64,000 bases of DNA, taken from assembly GCA_004144175.1 (NCBI GenBank), contig SEFT01000009.1:108876-172875 (forward strand), in the 5' to 3' direction. Origin of the DNA: Sphingobacteriales bacterium (lineage in GTDB: Bacteria > Bacteroidota > Bacteroidia > Chitinophagales > Chitinophagaceae). The notes beneath the pieces were generated by a model, which searched no databases, was not told where the DNA came from, and worked only from the letters and a program-made list of their open reading frames with translations. Shown here piece by piece: positions 46,571-56,621 of this stretch. Made by a program: the position numbers and the translations under genes. Every line of letters starts with the position of its first letter. Positions within the stretch are counted from its first letter, which is position 1.

Positions 46571-46981
46571 ATCCTTCCTTATCTGAAAAATTGTGGGTTG
46601 AAGATAAGTAATTGAATAAATTGCCATGTACAATAACGCCCGGCTGCCATGATTTTTTAAGAATCTTTTTATCAGCCTTTGTCCCTGCATTGTCTCATTT
46701 TATCCCTGTTTTTTACCGCTTCGGATGCATTGCTGTAAATTGTATGGATTTTATATCTAAATGCAAGCTAACTTCATAATCTATGCTATTATATCCGTTA
46801 GTTTCTCCCTTTAAAGCCTTATCTTTTTTGTCTCGAAAGCCATAGCCGACATGGGTTTCAAGTTATATCTGCTTATCTCGCACAGGCCATTATTGTGAGA
46901 TATCGGATTAGTCGGCACCCCCTCAATAAACACTATCAAAAAAATTTCTTTACCCCTTTTTCTAGAATTCCCATTATTACT
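46571..46981. other. Intergenic stretch between comM and asnB
   Basis: About 410 bp between divergent genes. No gene, repeat, hairpin or riboswitch is recognisable. It should carry the promoters of both genes, but no complete TTTG...TAnnTTTG pair was found. The frame upstream of asnB (from 46895) and the frame extending comM to 46690 are read-through, not supported starts. Confidence 0.6.
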
Positions 46982-48841
46982 ATGTGCGGTATATCCGGAT
47001 ATTACAGGCCTGACTTAGTTACTGACGAGAAGCACTCGCTGGATGATATAGAAAAAACACTCCGTCACCGCGGGCCCGACAACTTTGGCACTTATTACGA
47101 TGGCTCCGTGGGCTTTGCCCATAATAGGCTAAGCTTGCTTGACTTAAGTTCAAACGGCAACCAGCCTTTCAAAAACGAGCGTTGCGTATTTGTATACAAT
47201 GGCGAAGTGTATAACTATCTGGAACTAAAGCACAAGTACCTCCGGAATAAGGATATCCAGTTTGTATCAGGTACCGATACAGAGGTTTTGTTCTATTTAC
47301 TACAATATTACCCCATTAAGGAGTTCATACATGATCTCGACGGGATGTTTGCTTTTGCTTATTACGATAAGCTGGAGAAAAAAATGTACCTGGTGCGCGA
47401 TAAACTGGGTATCAAGCCTTTGTTCTATCTGAAGGCTCCTGGCGGTAAAGTATATTTTTCTTCAGAGATGAAGTCGTTCTTTTCCGTTGCCAATCTTGAA
47501 ATGAATGATTTCAGAACCCTCTATTCCGCATATGGCGTTTATGACTCCGCCGACGAAAACACTGTATTCAGCAACGTCTTTCATGTAAAGCCGGGCCACT
47601 ATATCGAAATAAACGGCACGGTTAAGGAAACATGCTATTTCAAACTGACTGATCTAATAGATCCTGAATACTATATGCGGCAGGCGAGAAAAGGGGAGCA
47701 GGAGCTTTTTGAAGAATTCGAGAATACGCTTTCTGCAAGCATTACTTCTATGCTAATGAGCGATGCCCCGATGGGTATTTTTGTAAGCGGCGGTATAGAC
47801 TCAAGCCTCATTGCAGCGCTGACTACCAAAAGCCAAAAGATGGACCTTTTTACCGCTAATGTAGTGGGTAAGTATTCGGAGGTGGAAGATGCCAGAGCAT
47901 TATCCAGACAATTGAATTTACAGCTTCATGAATACGAATTCAGGGAAGAATATTTTACACGGGATTACGTGAACTGCACTTGGCATATGGAGTCGCCTAT
48001 CATCACCCATGTTAATGCCATTCCGTTTTCGGGTGTTGCACGGTTGGCTCATAGCAAAGGTGTTAAAGCAGTGCTTACCGGCGAAGGATCAGATGAGTTA
48101 TTTCTAGGGTATCCAAATCTTTTGACAAAGCGCTACAATGGGCTGATAAACGGTCCTGCAAATCTTGTCAACTGGTTTTATAACAAGGTTCCCGGGCTAG
48201 CGAAATCTGTATTGAAGGTCAACGAGAACAGAATGGGCGAGGCCCTTATAAATACGGCAAAACAATTTCAGCGTCAAAGGATAAAACAAGATATGAATTC
48301 GCTGGGGCATATACCGGAAAACGAACGGCACGATCAGTATCTATCGCTGCGAATGATGCAGGAACACCTGCTATCGCTCCTTTGGCGCAACGATCGCATG
48401 GGTATGATTGCATCCATAGAGTCACGGTTCCCATTTTTAGGCGAACAGGTAATAAAGTTTGCGCTCAATCTTCCGCTCAAATATAAGATAGGGCACACCA
48501 ATCGCTTTTATAACTACAAACACCCGTTCCTTATTGATAAGAAGATAGTAAGAGGCGTTGCCCAAAAACATCTGAATAAGCACCTTGTTTACAAAAAGAA
48601 AAACGGCTTTCCATTAAAGGGTATCGCTCATCTCAGGCCATCGCCGTCTTATTTTAAAGGTGGCATACTGCAAACCGCTGCCGGGTTAAGAGATACCGAT
48701 CTTAAACTTTTCGTAGATAGCCTAGATAGCTACACGCTCGGCAAATTCACCTCGGTAGAAACGTTCCATAAGCTGTTTGTGCAGCGGATCCATAAAGACA
48801 CATTACATGAGCAGTTCGTAAACCAGGTAAAATTTGTATAG
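46982..48841 (+). CDS. asnB: Asparagine synthase (glutamine-hydrolysing)
   Basis: 619 residues. The start at 46982 gives MCGISGYY, with Cys2 exposed after Met removal as the glutaminase nucleophile; the upstream 29 codons are therefore excluded. The N-terminal amidotransferase has RHRGPDNFG, AHNRLSLLDLS, YNGEVYN and FVSGTDTE. The C-terminal synthetase has the PP-loop FVSGGIDSSLIAA and LTGEGSDELFLGYP. It could serve asparagine synthesis or amidation in capsule or secondary pathways; no such genes adjoin it. Confidence 0.93.
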   Translation: MCGISGYYRPDLVTDEKHSLDDIEKTLRHRGPDNFGTYYDGSVGFAHNRLSLLDLSSNGNQPFKNERCVFVYNGEVYNYLELKHKYLRNKDIQFVSGTDTEVLFYLLQYYPIKEFIHDLDGMFAFAYYDKLEKKMYLVRDKLGIKPLFYLKAPGGKVYFSSEMKSFFSVANLEMNDFRTLYSAYGVYDSADENTVFSNVFHVKPGHYIEINGTVKETCYFKLTDLIDPEYYMRQARKGEQELFEEFENTLSASITSMLMSDAPMGIFVSGGIDSSLIAALTTKSQKMDLFTANVVGKYSEVEDARALSRQLNLQLHEYEFREEYFTRDYVNCTWHMESPIITHVNAIPFSGVARLAHSKGVKAVLTGEGSDELFLGYPNLLTKRYNGLINGPANLVNWFYNKVPGLAKSVLKVNENRMGEALINTAKQFQRQRIKQDMNSLGHIPENERHDQYLSLRMMQEHLLSLLWRNDRMGMIASIESRFPFLGEQVIKFALNLPLKYKIGHTNRFYNYKHPFLIDKKIVRGVAQKHLNKHLVYKKKNGFPLKGIAHLRPSPSYFKGGILQTAAGLRDTDLKLFVDSLDSYTLGKFTSVETFHKLFVQRIHKDTLHEQFVNQVKFV

Positions 48842-48876
48842 CCCACCAATAGCTTAGTATTTTTTATCGTCTGTTT

Positions 48877-48907
48877 TTTCGACCGATAGAAATGTACATT
48901 ACATTTG
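48877..48907 (+). promoter_or_regulatory. Promoter of enoyl-CoA hydratase gene, probably leaderless
   Basis: TTTC (48877-48880), 19 nt, TACATTTG (48900-48907). The -7 element ends 4 nt before the ATG at 48912, so transcription should begin at or near the start codon. Confidence 0.55.
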
Positions 48908-48911
48908 TAAC

Positions 48912-49688
48912 ATGAGTACTGTACTTTCCAACATCGAAAATGGAGTGGCGTATCTGTCGCTCAACCGCCCGGAAAAATTCAACAGCTTTAACCGCGAGAT
49001 GGCGCTGGCGCTTCAGGATGTGCTGGATAAATGTGAAGATGATGATGACGTCCGCTGTATCTACCTTACCGGTACAGGTAAAGGTTTTTGTGCCGGACAA
49101 GACCTGGCCGAAGCAACCGATCCGAAAGGCCCGGAGCTAGAGTGCATCGTACGCGAACATTACAACCCTATCATACGCAGACTTCGTAACATTGAAAAGC
49201 CGATCGTGGCAGCAGTAAATGGTGTAGCAGCCGGTGCAGGCGCTAATATTGCATTGGCTTGCGATATAGTGGTGGCTACTAAGAGCGCGTCCTTCATACA
49301 GGCATTTAGTAAAATAGGTTTGATACCCGATAGTGCCGGTACTTTCTTCCTGCCGCGCCTTGTGGGTATGCAGCGTGCTTCGGCACTTATGATGCTGGGC
49401 GATAAGGTACCTGCCGAAGATGCGGTAACGATGGGTATGATCTATAAAAGCTTTGCTGATGATACGTTTGAAGCGGAGAGTAAAAAAATAGCCATGAACC
49501 TGGCACAAATGCCTACGGTAGGTATTGGCCTAACCAAGCGCCTGCTCAATCGTAGTTTTGACAACACGCTGGAGCAGCAGCTGGATATGGAAAAAGACGT
49601 GCAGGTAATTGCAGGATCCACACATGACTTTCGCGAGGGGGTGAATGCCTTCCTGGAGAAAAGGATGCCTGTTTTTAAAGGAAAGTAA
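48912..49688 (+). CDS. paaG: Enoyl-CoA hydratase/isomerase, PaaG-like
   Basis: 258-residue crotonase-fold enzyme. Oxyanion-hole motifs are GKGFCAGQDLAE and NGVAAGAGANIALACD; the catalytic region is FSKIGLIPDSAGTFFLPRLVG. The GQDL and PDSAG signatures fit PaaG, the epoxide-opening isomerase of phenylacetate degradation, better than FadB-type hydratases. No other paa genes are nearby, so the symbol is tentative. Probably translated from a leaderless mRNA. Confidence 0.75.
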   Translation: MSTVLSNIENGVAYLSLNRPEKFNSFNREMALALQDVLDKCEDDDDVRCIYLTGTGKGFCAGQDLAEATDPKGPELECIVREHYNPIIRRLRNIEKPIVAAVNGVAAGAGANIALACDIVVATKSASFIQAFSKIGLIPDSAGTFFLPRLVGMQRASALMMLGDKVPAEDAVTMGMIYKSFADDTFEAESKKIAMNLAQMPTVGIGLTKRLLNRSFDNTLEQQLDMEKDVQVIAGSTHDFREGVNAFLEKRMPVFKGK

Positions 49689-49702
49689 ACCATTTTATAA
49701 AT

Positions 49703-49735
49703 AAGAACGCCGGAGCAAATGTTCCGGCGTTCTTA
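49703..49735. terminator. Bidirectional terminator between paaG and the methionine synthase module
   Basis: AAGAACGCCGGA and TTCCGGCGTTCTT pair as a 12-bp stem with a 7-8 nt loop. It lies between the convergent stops at 49688 and 49752. Confidence 0.85.
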
Positions 49736-49751
49736 CTTTTATGATATTTTG

Positions 49752-50774
49752 CTAAGCATATACTGCCGCTACTTCGGGTAGTTTCCTCGGCGCTATTTCC
49801 TTCACAGCATTCGCGATAGCGCGAATGTGATCGGGCGTAGTGCCGCAGCAGCCGCCTACAAAGTTAATCCATCCCTCTTTTGCAAAACCGGCAATGATGG
49901 CCGCTGTTTGTTCGGGCAACTCATCATATTCACCCATTGCATTTGGCAGGCCGGCATTAGGGTAGCAACTTACATGACAGGCAGCTATATTAGCCAGCTC
50001 CTCTACGTGCGGGCGCATTTGCTCTGCACCAAGCGCGCAGTTTAGCCCAATACTCAATGGTTCGGCGTGCATTACAGAGATGTAGAATGCTTCCAGTGTT
50101 TGTCCGCTCAATGTGCGTCCCGATGCATCGGTAATCGTACCCGATATCATTACCGGTAGTTTATTACCCGTTGCGCGGAAGTATTTATTGATGGCGAAGA
50201 TGGCGGCTTTGGCATTCAGCGTATCGAAGATGGTTTCTACTAACAGTATATCAGATCCTCCATCTACCAATCCTCTTATCTGGTCGTAGTAGGCAGCTAC
50301 TATCTCATCAAATGTTGCAGCCCTGTAGCCTGGGTTATTCACGTCCGGCGATAGCGATAGCGTTTTATTCATAGGCCCTATGGCACCGGCTACAAATTTC
50401 TCCGCGCCGGGGTTTGCCTGCGTATATTCTACAACGGCTTCTTTGGCCAGCTTTGCGGCAGCTACATTTATTTCGTACGACAGATCCTGCATTTCATAAT
50501 CGGCCATCGACACTGCCTGCGCGTTGAATGTATTGGTTTCGATGATATCGGCCCCTGCATCCAGATATTGCCGGTGTATTTCCTTAATGATGTCCGGTTT
50601 CGTCAGGCAAAGCAAGTCGTTGTTTCCCTTTATATCGAGATGATAGTTCTTGAAACGCTCGCTACGATAATCAGCTTCTTCCAGCTTATAACGCTGAATC
50701 ATAGTACCGGTAGCACCATCGATGATCATGATCCTTTTAGAGAGTATATTGCGTAGTCTTTGCTCTGTATTCAT
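49752..50774 (-). CDS. metH: Homocysteine methyltransferase module of methionine synthase (split MetH)
   Basis: 340 residues that match only the first, homocysteine-binding module of cobalamin-dependent MetH (about 1200 residues in E. coli). It shows [30 protein letters not shown] and [18 protein letters not shown]. Zinc-ligand cysteines are in LNCALG near residue 246 and VGGCCGTTP near 308-309. It ends cleanly after the module. The folate- and B12-binding parts are not in this window, as the next gene is convergent paaG. Such splits are known in Bacteroidota; the partner should be elsewhere. Confidence 0.88.
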   Translation of the reverse strand: MNTEQRLRNILSKRIMIIDGATGTMIQRYKLEEADYRSERFKNYHLDIKGNNDLLCLTKPDIIKEIHRQYLDAGADIIETNTFNAQAVSMADYEMQDLSYEINVAAAKLAKEAVVEYTQANPGAEKFVAGAIGPMNKTLSLSPDVNNPGYRAATFDEIVAAYYDQIRGLVDGGSDILLVETIFDTLNAKAAIFAINKYFRATGNKLPVMISGTITDASGRTLSGQTLEAFYISVMHAEPLSIGLNCALGAEQMRPHVEELANIAACHVSCYPNAGLPNAMGEYDELPEQTAAIIAGFAKEGWINFVGGCCGTTPDHIRAIANAVKEIAPRKLPEVAAVYA

Positions 50775-50986
50775 ATTATGTAAAGTTAGGAAATCAAATT
50801 GACCTCTGAATTATGATGTCATACCTTTTGAAACTCCGTATTCGCCATCAGTACTATTGATGCTTGTGTGTGACCCTAACTATTTCTAGTTGGGATAAAA
50901 GTTCAAAAATCATTACACTCTTTATTATACAAAATGCTTCTAATAATTCGAAGCACTGAATCATTTTGTTTAATAATGCGATAAAC

Positions 50987-51021
50987 AAAACAGCCATCAG
51001 GACTTTCCCGATGGCTGTTTC
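50987..51021 (-). terminator. Terminator of typA
   Basis: AAACAGCCATC and GATGGCTGTTT pair around an 11-nt loop, followed on the minus strand by a T-rich run. About 22 nt after the typA stop at 51043. Confidence 0.85.
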
Positions 51022-51042
51022 AATCTATTCAGAGTACTAAGC

Positions 51043-52851
51043 TTACGCTTCGCTCTTCAGCATTTTTTGGAATTTCTTGCGATCTTCTTCATCCAGCATG
51101 ATCTTGCGGAGGCGGATGCTTTGAGGTGTTACCTCGATGCACTCGTCTTGTTGGATGTACTCCATGCACTCCTCAAGCGTCATCTGTATTTTCGGTGCAA
51201 TGCGGTTTGCATCGTCGGTACCGCTGGCACGCATGTTGGTCAGTTTTTTACCTTCCACAGCATTTACTACCAGGTCTCCCGGTTTGATGTGTTCACCAAT
51301 AAGCTGACCTGCATATACTTCCTCTCCCGGATCAACAAAGAACGATCCGCGATCCTGTAGTTTATCCAGTGAGTATCCGGTTACGCTACCGCCTTGTTTG
51401 GCAAGTAATACACCATTGCTACGGCCAGGTATAGGCCCTTTCCATGGTTTGTACTCGTTGAAGCGGTGCGCCATTACCGCCTCACCGGCAGTATTGGTCA
51501 GCATTTGCGAACGAAGACCGATCATACCACGCGATGGAATTTCAAACTCCAGGTGCTGCATAGTACCTTTTGTCTCCATGATGTGCATCTCGCCTTTACG
51601 CTGCGTCACCAGGTCGATAACTCTACCACTGAACTCCTGCGGTACATCAACTACCAGTATTTCATATGGCTCACACTTTTTACCGTCTATTTCTTTTGTA
51701 AGTACCTGCGGCTGTCCTACGGTCAGCTCATATCCTTCGCGGCGCATAGTTTCTACCAGTACGCTCAGGTGAAGGATACCACGGCCATATACCAGGAATT
51801 TATCCGCATCACCTGTGTCTTTTACACGCAGAGCCAGGTTTTTCTCCAGCTCTTTCGTCAGGCGGTCGCGCAGGTGGCGGCTGGTAACGAACTTACCTTC
51901 TTTACCAAAGAAAGGAGAGTTGTTGATGCTGAACTGCATGTTCATCGTAGGCTCATCGATAGCAACGATTTCCAGCACTTCCGGATTTTCAAAATCAGCT
52001 ATTGTTTCACCGATCTGGAAGTCTTCAATACCTACTACTGCGCAAATATCTCCGGCAGCTACTTCGCTTACTTTCTTTTTGCCCATGCCTTCAAACACGT
52101 AAAGCTCTTTTACACGGTTGCGCACCATAGTGCCATCCACTTTGCAAAGCATTACCGGCTGGCCTTCCTTAATGGTTCCACGTGTTACTTTACCGATGGC
52201 AATACGGCCAAGGAAGGTAGAGTAATCGAGTGATGTGATCTGCAATTGCAGGTTACCTTCCGATACTTTAGGCTCAGGTACTTTCTCGATGATCGTATCC
52301 AGTACTGCGTCTATATTATCTGTTTGGTCAAGCGTAGTGTTGAACCATCCCTGCTTTGAAGAACCATAAAGCGTAGGGAAGTTCAGTTGCTCTTCTGTAG
52401 CATCCAGCTGGAAGAACAGCTCGAATACTGCATCGTGTACTTCGTCAGGACGGCAGTTTGGTTTATCTACTTTGTTGATAACAACAATAGGACGCAGATT
52501 CAGCTGCAATGCTTTTTGCAGTACGAAACGTGTTTGCGGCATAGGGCCTTCAAAGGCATCCACCAGCAGCAATACGCCATCAGCCATTTTCAGTACGCGC
52601 TCCACTTCACCCCCAAAGTCGGCGTGGCCCGGAGTGTCGATAACGTTGATCTTAACGCCTTTGTAGTTTACAGAAGCGTTCTTACTAAAGATAGTGATAC
52701 CACGCTCACGCTCCAGGTCATTGTTATCCATGATGAGCTCACCGGTTTCCTGATTGTCGCGGAAAACTTTGGTGGTGTGTAATATCTTATCTACAAGTGT
52801 TGTCTTACCATGATCGACGTGCGCGATAATGGCTATGTTACGGATATTCAT
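51043..52851 (-). CDS. typA: Translational GTPase TypA/BipA
   Basis: 602-residue ribosome-associated GTPase used in ribosome assembly and stress or cold growth. G1 is [13 protein letters not shown] at residues 10-22, G2 [12 protein letters not shown]3 [12 protein letters not shown] and G4 [13 protein letters not shown]-like domains and the BipA-specific C-terminal domain follow ([30 protein letters not shown]). Full length. Monocistronic with its own terminator. Confidence 0.97.
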   Translation of the reverse strand: MNIRNIAIIAHVDHGKTTLVDKILHTTKVFRDNQETGELIMDNNDLERERGITIFSKNASVNYKGVKINVIDTPGHADFGGEVERVLKMADGVLLLVDAFEGPMPQTRFVLQKALQLNLRPIVVINKVDKPNCRPDEVHDAVFELFFQLDATEEQLNFPTLYGSSKQGWFNTTLDQTDNIDAVLDTIIEKVPEPKVSEGNLQLQITSLDYSTFLGRIAIGKVTRGTIKEGQPVMLCKVDGTMVRNRVKELYVFEGMGKKKVSEVAAGDICAVVGIEDFQIGETIADFENPEVLEIVAIDEPTMNMQFSINNSPFFGKEGKFVTSRHLRDRLTKELEKNLALRVKDTGDADKFLVYGRGILHLSVLVETMRREGYELTVGQPQVLTKEIDGKKCEPYEILVVDVPQEFSGRVIDLVTQRKGEMHIMETKGTMQHLEFEIPSRGMIGLRSQMLTNTAGEAVMAHRFNEYKPWKGPIPGRSNGVLLAKQGGSVTGYSLDKLQDRGSFFVDPGEEVYAGQLIGEHIKPGDLVVNAVEGKKLTNMRASGTDDANRIAPKIQMTLEECMEYIQQDECIEVTPQSIRLRKIMLDEEDRKKFQKMLKSEA

Positions 52852-53106
52852 GCTTTTTTTGAAAAATTCGGTTTAGCAGCCCAGTGTCGTTACTACCACA
52901 ATTTCGAACTTGCCGACGCCCATGATAGAAAGGCCAATTTTTTAAAGTCGCGCAAAGGTACGACAAGTTATGCTCATATGAACAATACCTGCGTTATTAA
53001 TATCTTAAATGATTCTATGTTTTTTATAGTAATACTCTAGCACTAAGAGCTGACGCTAATTGCAATTCTGTATTAATGACGAACTGCTGCAACATTATGG
53101 TTGCCA

Positions 53107-53138
53107 TAAAAAAGCCGACACTATTTAAGTATCGGCTT
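53107..53138 (-). terminator. Terminator overlapping the end of the propeller T9SS gene
   Basis: Minus strand AAGCCGATAC...GTGTCGGCTTTTTT. The left arm of the stem encodes the last residues (KPILK) and the stop codon lies in the loop, so the hairpin begins inside the coding sequence. Confidence 0.75.
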
Positions 53139-56100
53139 GCTGATCTTTATATTTCCGTCTGCGTCGCTGACCTTTAGGATATAGCGGCCCGGCTGCAGTT
53201 CTTTTACTGAGTATTGCTGTTCAGCTTTCGTTGTCGGACGGAAGTTCATTAAGGTCCTACCCGTTATATCTATAACTTCCACTTGGTCACCTGTTGATAG
53301 CCCTTTTATCGAAAGCATATCTTTTACAGGATTCGGGTAAACAACAATACCTTTCGACGAGCTGATATCATCAACGCCCACATTCTCCTGAATCACTAAA
53401 GCATTCGATACAGCTGTGTCATAACAGTCGACGGGACGTATGGTAGCAGTTATATTATCGGTGCCTGATCCTTTTGCATAGGTAACGGTTGGTACTAAAG
53501 TGGAGCTAAATATGACGCCGTTATTTTTCCAATCAATCGTATAGCTGCCGGTTACATTACTCACAGTTGCATTAATAGTCACGTTCCAGCTATTTACTTG
53601 CTTTGCAGGCCCCGTTATAGATATGCCCGGAACCTGGCGTGGCTGCACTTGTATAATAATGGTATCTACCGCAGTATCGCGTACAAAGCAACCTGCGCCT
53701 GCAACAGTAGTTCTAACCGAAACTTTGTCTCCCGAAGAAGGCACATAATTATACACATTGCCCGTCCCAACTACTGCACCATTTACTTTCCATTCGTAAT
53801 TGACTGCTGAAATATTAGAATTAGCCGTAACCGCAAGCACATCGCGGGCACATACAGGATTGACTGATGCCTGGATCTTAACATTGGGTAGCTCGTAGTT
53901 ATCGAAATGAAAACGTGCGAGGCCTGTTACGTTCTTACCAACCACATCTTCAAAGTCGCCTGCTACGAAGACAGTGTCACTAGATGCTAATATTTTACGT
54001 ACCGGGGTGCCCGAAGAGAAGGAGTTGGTGTAAGACATTACCTTCATTAGATCGAAGCTCGGATTCCAAGGCCAAAGACCGCCCCTAACTGTATCTACTA
54101 CCGCAAAGCTGTTTCTCACCTTGCCGCCGGCTGTAAAGAAGTGACCACCGACATATATCCTGTCCTTGTTATACGCTATTGAATTTACATTACCCATTAC
54201 ATTAGGGTTCCATCTATATACACCTGCGGTAGCAGATGTATCCAGTGCTGCTATTCCGTTGCGTGCTACACTACCAATGGTAGTAAAGTTTCCACCTACA
54301 AATAGCCTGTTTCCGATTCTTTTCATGTCGTTTACAGCTCCGTCGTATAAGAAATACACATTCGTATTGCCTGCTACGTTGGAATACATAAAGTTGCCGA
54401 TATACTGGTTAGTGGGCCTGGCAAAGGCACCACCCATATATACTCTGCTTCCTAAAGTTGATATCGAATTTACAGCAAAGTCTGAAAGTCCTGCATGATA
54501 TATGAACGAAGGCTTCCAAGGGTCGATTGCACCTGTTACGCGGTTTACTCTTATAGCCGCATTGTATGTTGTTCCACCCGATGTAAAGCTAAATTCTCCA
54601 CCAAGATAGAAATAGCTGGGTGTGATCTCTATGGTCTTTATTTCATCATACTGGCTGGATAATATAATTCCCGAAAGCGGGTTCCACGTGGTAGGAGCAT
54701 ATTGATTGTTGATATCAAACGAAGCCAGTAAGGTGCGATAAGTGGCCATGCCGCCACCATACCGGAACGAGCCAAAATGACCGCCGAGGTACAAGATTCC
54801 GTTTTCTATTTTGATGTCTTTGATTTGGGCAGACTGGTCGAAGTAAAGGTTAAGGGGTAGCAGCTTATTATTTTTGATATCGAGGGCCGCGAAACTTTGT
54901 CTCTCTTCACCACCGAAGCTCGCAAATTTTCCACCCAGGTAGATAGTGTTACCATTTATATACAAGGCGCTAACGTCTGCATAATAATGATAGGTTCTTA
55001 CATTGAGGCTGGTAACTAGTGCGGTAGAAACATCCAGCGCGACAAAATTATTACGATACTGGCCGCCTACTACTTCGAAGTATCCACCGGCATACACGGT
55101 ACTGCCACTTACGGCAATACTGAGTACGTAGCTCGGATAGCTTACCTGAGGGTTCCAGGAATGTAATGATCCGCTGTTTGCATTTACCGAAGCCAGATGT
55201 CTTCTTGCTGTATTGCCCATCTCGAAGAACACGCCACCCAAGTACACTGTATCGTTACGGGCAGCCAGCGCGGATACATATCCGTTTGCATTCGGGTTCC
55301 ATCCAGTAACCGTTCCTGTAGCGAGGTCGATTGCAGCTGCGTTATTTCTTGTTATCCCACCAATGGTAGAAAACTCGCCACCTATGTAAAGGCGGTTGTT
55401 ATGTACTAGTAGTGTATTGGGATAAGCCGAAAACGGACCACTTACTCCGATGTTCATAGCTGTAAGGTTGCCGGTCGCCAGGTCAAAGGCTGCAAGATCG
55501 GGGCGCGTTACAGCATTGAACCTTATGAATTCTCCACCCACATACAGGTTGGTTCCGTCGGTGGCCAGTGCATTTATACTATATCCTACACAACCGGGGT
55601 TCCAGGTTGTAACTGCCGATGTGGTAAAGTCGATGCCGGCAAGAAGAGAACGCGCCGTACCGTTTACTAATGTGAACCTGCCGCCGATATATACTGTTCC
55701 GTTTTGTAACACTACGGACTTGACTTCGGCATCTGCATTTGCTTTAAACGAACTAACCTGCCCCAGCGAGTTGATATGCGCCAAATTGTTCCTGAGCGAA
55801 TCACCCACTCTTGTAAAATCGCCCGCTATAATGATACCGCCTGCACCGTCGGGTATAATGCTGTTCACGCGTCCATTCGATTTTGGCCAGGAATTTTGCG
55901 CAACTATATTACCGCTCGTACGATCTATACCTACGCAACTGCCGGTATATTTCCCTACATAATTGAAGCCACCGCCAAAATACAATGTATCGTTGTACCG
56001 CTCCATAGCGTATACGTGCGATAGGTTGCCCGCAACCACCCACTGAAGACTATCATGCGCCAGCCTTACCGAATCGCATTGTGCCGACGCACTAAAAGAA

Positions 56101-56150
56101 ATAACTACCAGCACCCACATTGGCACCAGCGATTTTAAAGATAAACGCAT
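53121..56150 (-). CDS. T9SS-secreted delta-60-type beta-propeller protein
   Basis: 1009 residues. The signal peptide ends at FSASAQ. A long run of propeller blades of about 45-55 residues follows, with the recurring pattern LYxGGxFxxxGxxxRNxxAxxDxxTGxxxxWNPN (for example LYIGGEFSTIGGITRN and IAALDTSATAGVYRWNPN). Next are two Ig/PKD-like segments (about 765-920). The type A sorting domain is VVYPNPVKDMLSI, ITGRTLMNF and GRYILKVSD. Probably a surface-exposed or released protein. No function can be read from the propeller alone. Confidence 0.92.
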   Translation of the reverse strand: MRLSLKSLVPMWVLVVISFSASAQCDSVRLAHDSLQWVVAGNLSHVYAMERYNDTLYFGGGFNYVGKYTGSCVGIDRTSGNIVAQNSWPKSNGRVNSIIPDGAGGIIIAGDFTRVGDSLRNNLAHINSLGQVSSFKANADAEVKSVVLQNGTVYIGGRFTLVNGTARSLLAGIDFTTSAVTTWNPGCVGYSINALATDGTNLYVGGEFIRFNAVTRPDLAAFDLATGNLTAMNIGVSGPFSAYPNTLLVHNNRLYIGGEFSTIGGITRNNAAAIDLATGTVTGWNPNANGYVSALAARNDTVYLGGVFFEMGNTARRHLASVNANSGSLHSWNPQVSYPSYVLSIAVSGSTVYAGGYFEVVGGQYRNNFVALDVSTALVTSLNVRTYHYYADVSALYINGNTIYLGGKFASFGGEERQSFAALDIKNNKLLPLNLYFDQSAQIKDIKIENGILYLGGHFGSFRYGGGMATYRTLLASFDINNQYAPTTWNPLSGIILSSQYDEIKTIEITPSYFYLGGEFSFTSGGTTYNAAIRVNRVTGAIDPWKPSFIYHAGLSDFAVNSISTLGSRVYMGGAFARPTNQYIGNFMYSNVAGNTNVYFLYDGAVNDMKRIGNRLFVGGNFTTIGSVARNGIAALDTSATAGVYRWNPNVMGNVNSIAYNKDRIYVGGHFFTAGGKVRNSFAVVDTVRGGLWPWNPSFDLMKVMSYTNSFSSGTPVRKILASSDTVFVAGDFEDVVGKNVTGLARFHFDNYELPNVKIQASVNPVCARDVLAVTANSNISAVNYEWKVNGAVVGTGNVYNYVPSSGDKVSVRTTVAGAGCFVRDTAVDTIIIQVQPRQVPGISITGPAKQVNSWNVTINATVSNVTGSYTIDWKNNGVIFSSTLVPTVTYAKGSGTDNITATIRPVDCYDTAVSNALVIQENVGVDDISSSKGIVVYPNPVKDMLSIKGLSTGDQVEVIDITGRTLMNFRPTTKAEQQYSVKELQPGRYILKVSDADGNIKISKPILK

Positions 56151-56163
56151 ATTTAGCCAAATG

Positions 56164-56188
56164 AAAAAAGTACCGTAACGGTACTTTT
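56164..56188 (-). terminator. Terminator of apaG
   Basis: AAAAGTACCGTAACGGTACTTTT, a perfect stem just after the apaG stop at 56191. It also sits 14 nt upstream of the propeller gene start and so separates the two genes. Confidence 0.8.
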
Positions 56189-56190
56189 AG

Positions 56191-56577
56191 TTAGTTTAAT
56201 TTGAAAGGAGCTATGAGCTGAAATTCGGGTATGGATACTTTCAGGAGCTTTTTGTTGTACATATTCTCCATTTGGTAGCTGCCATACATCTTGCCCATAT
56301 CGCTGCGGAGGTTTGCTGCCGATACATATTGATAGCTATCGCCCGGCTGTATGATAGGCTGCTGCCCTACTACGCCCTCACCTTCTACCTCACGCACAGC
56401 ACCATTACTATCGATAATATTCCAGTGCCTGCGCAGTAGCTTTACAGGCATGGTGCTCAAGTTCTCTATGGTAATACGGTAAGCAAAGAGATATTCAGAC
56501 GCCAGCGGATTTGATTGTGCAGGCTGATAAAATGTTTCTACAGTGATACTAACACCTTCTGTAACCTGTTGCACCAT
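56191..56577 (-). CDS. apaG: ApaG domain protein (Co2+/Mg2+ efflux-associated)
   Basis: 128 residues of the ApaG fibronectin-like fold: GVSITVETFYQPAQSNP, YLFAYRITIENLS, LLRRHWNIIDSNGAVREVEG, VVGQQPIIQPGDSYQY, GKMYGSYQM. The biochemical role is unsettled; mutants affect cobalt resistance and magnesium efflux in Salmonella. It is the third gene of the mnmG-recX-apaG run, 44 bp after recX. Confidence 0.92.
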   Translation of the reverse strand: MVQQVTEGVSITVETFYQPAQSNPLASEYLFAYRITIENLSTMPVKLLRRHWNIIDSNGAVREVEGEGVVGQQPIIQPGDSYQYVSAANLRSDMGKMYGSYQMENMYNKKLLKVSIPEFQLIAPFKLN

Positions 56578-56621
56578 AACTGTTGGATTTATGTAAATAT
56601 AACAATTTCCCTGCCATAAAG

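Noticed and set aside
50868..50900. Small hairpin upstream of the methionine synthase module (CCCTAACTA/TAGTTGGG)
   Set aside because: Short imperfect stem with no resemblance to a SAM or cobalamin riboswitch and no terminator features.
52144..52160. GGTTCCACGTGTTAC in typA, and GGTTCCACGTGGTAGG near 54683
   Set aside because: Share the TTCCACGTG core with parS but fail the right half-site; both are ordinary coding sequence.
52810..53040. Plus-strand 76-codon frame near the typA start
   Set aside because: Begins inside typA on the opposite strand and has no supporting start site or homology.
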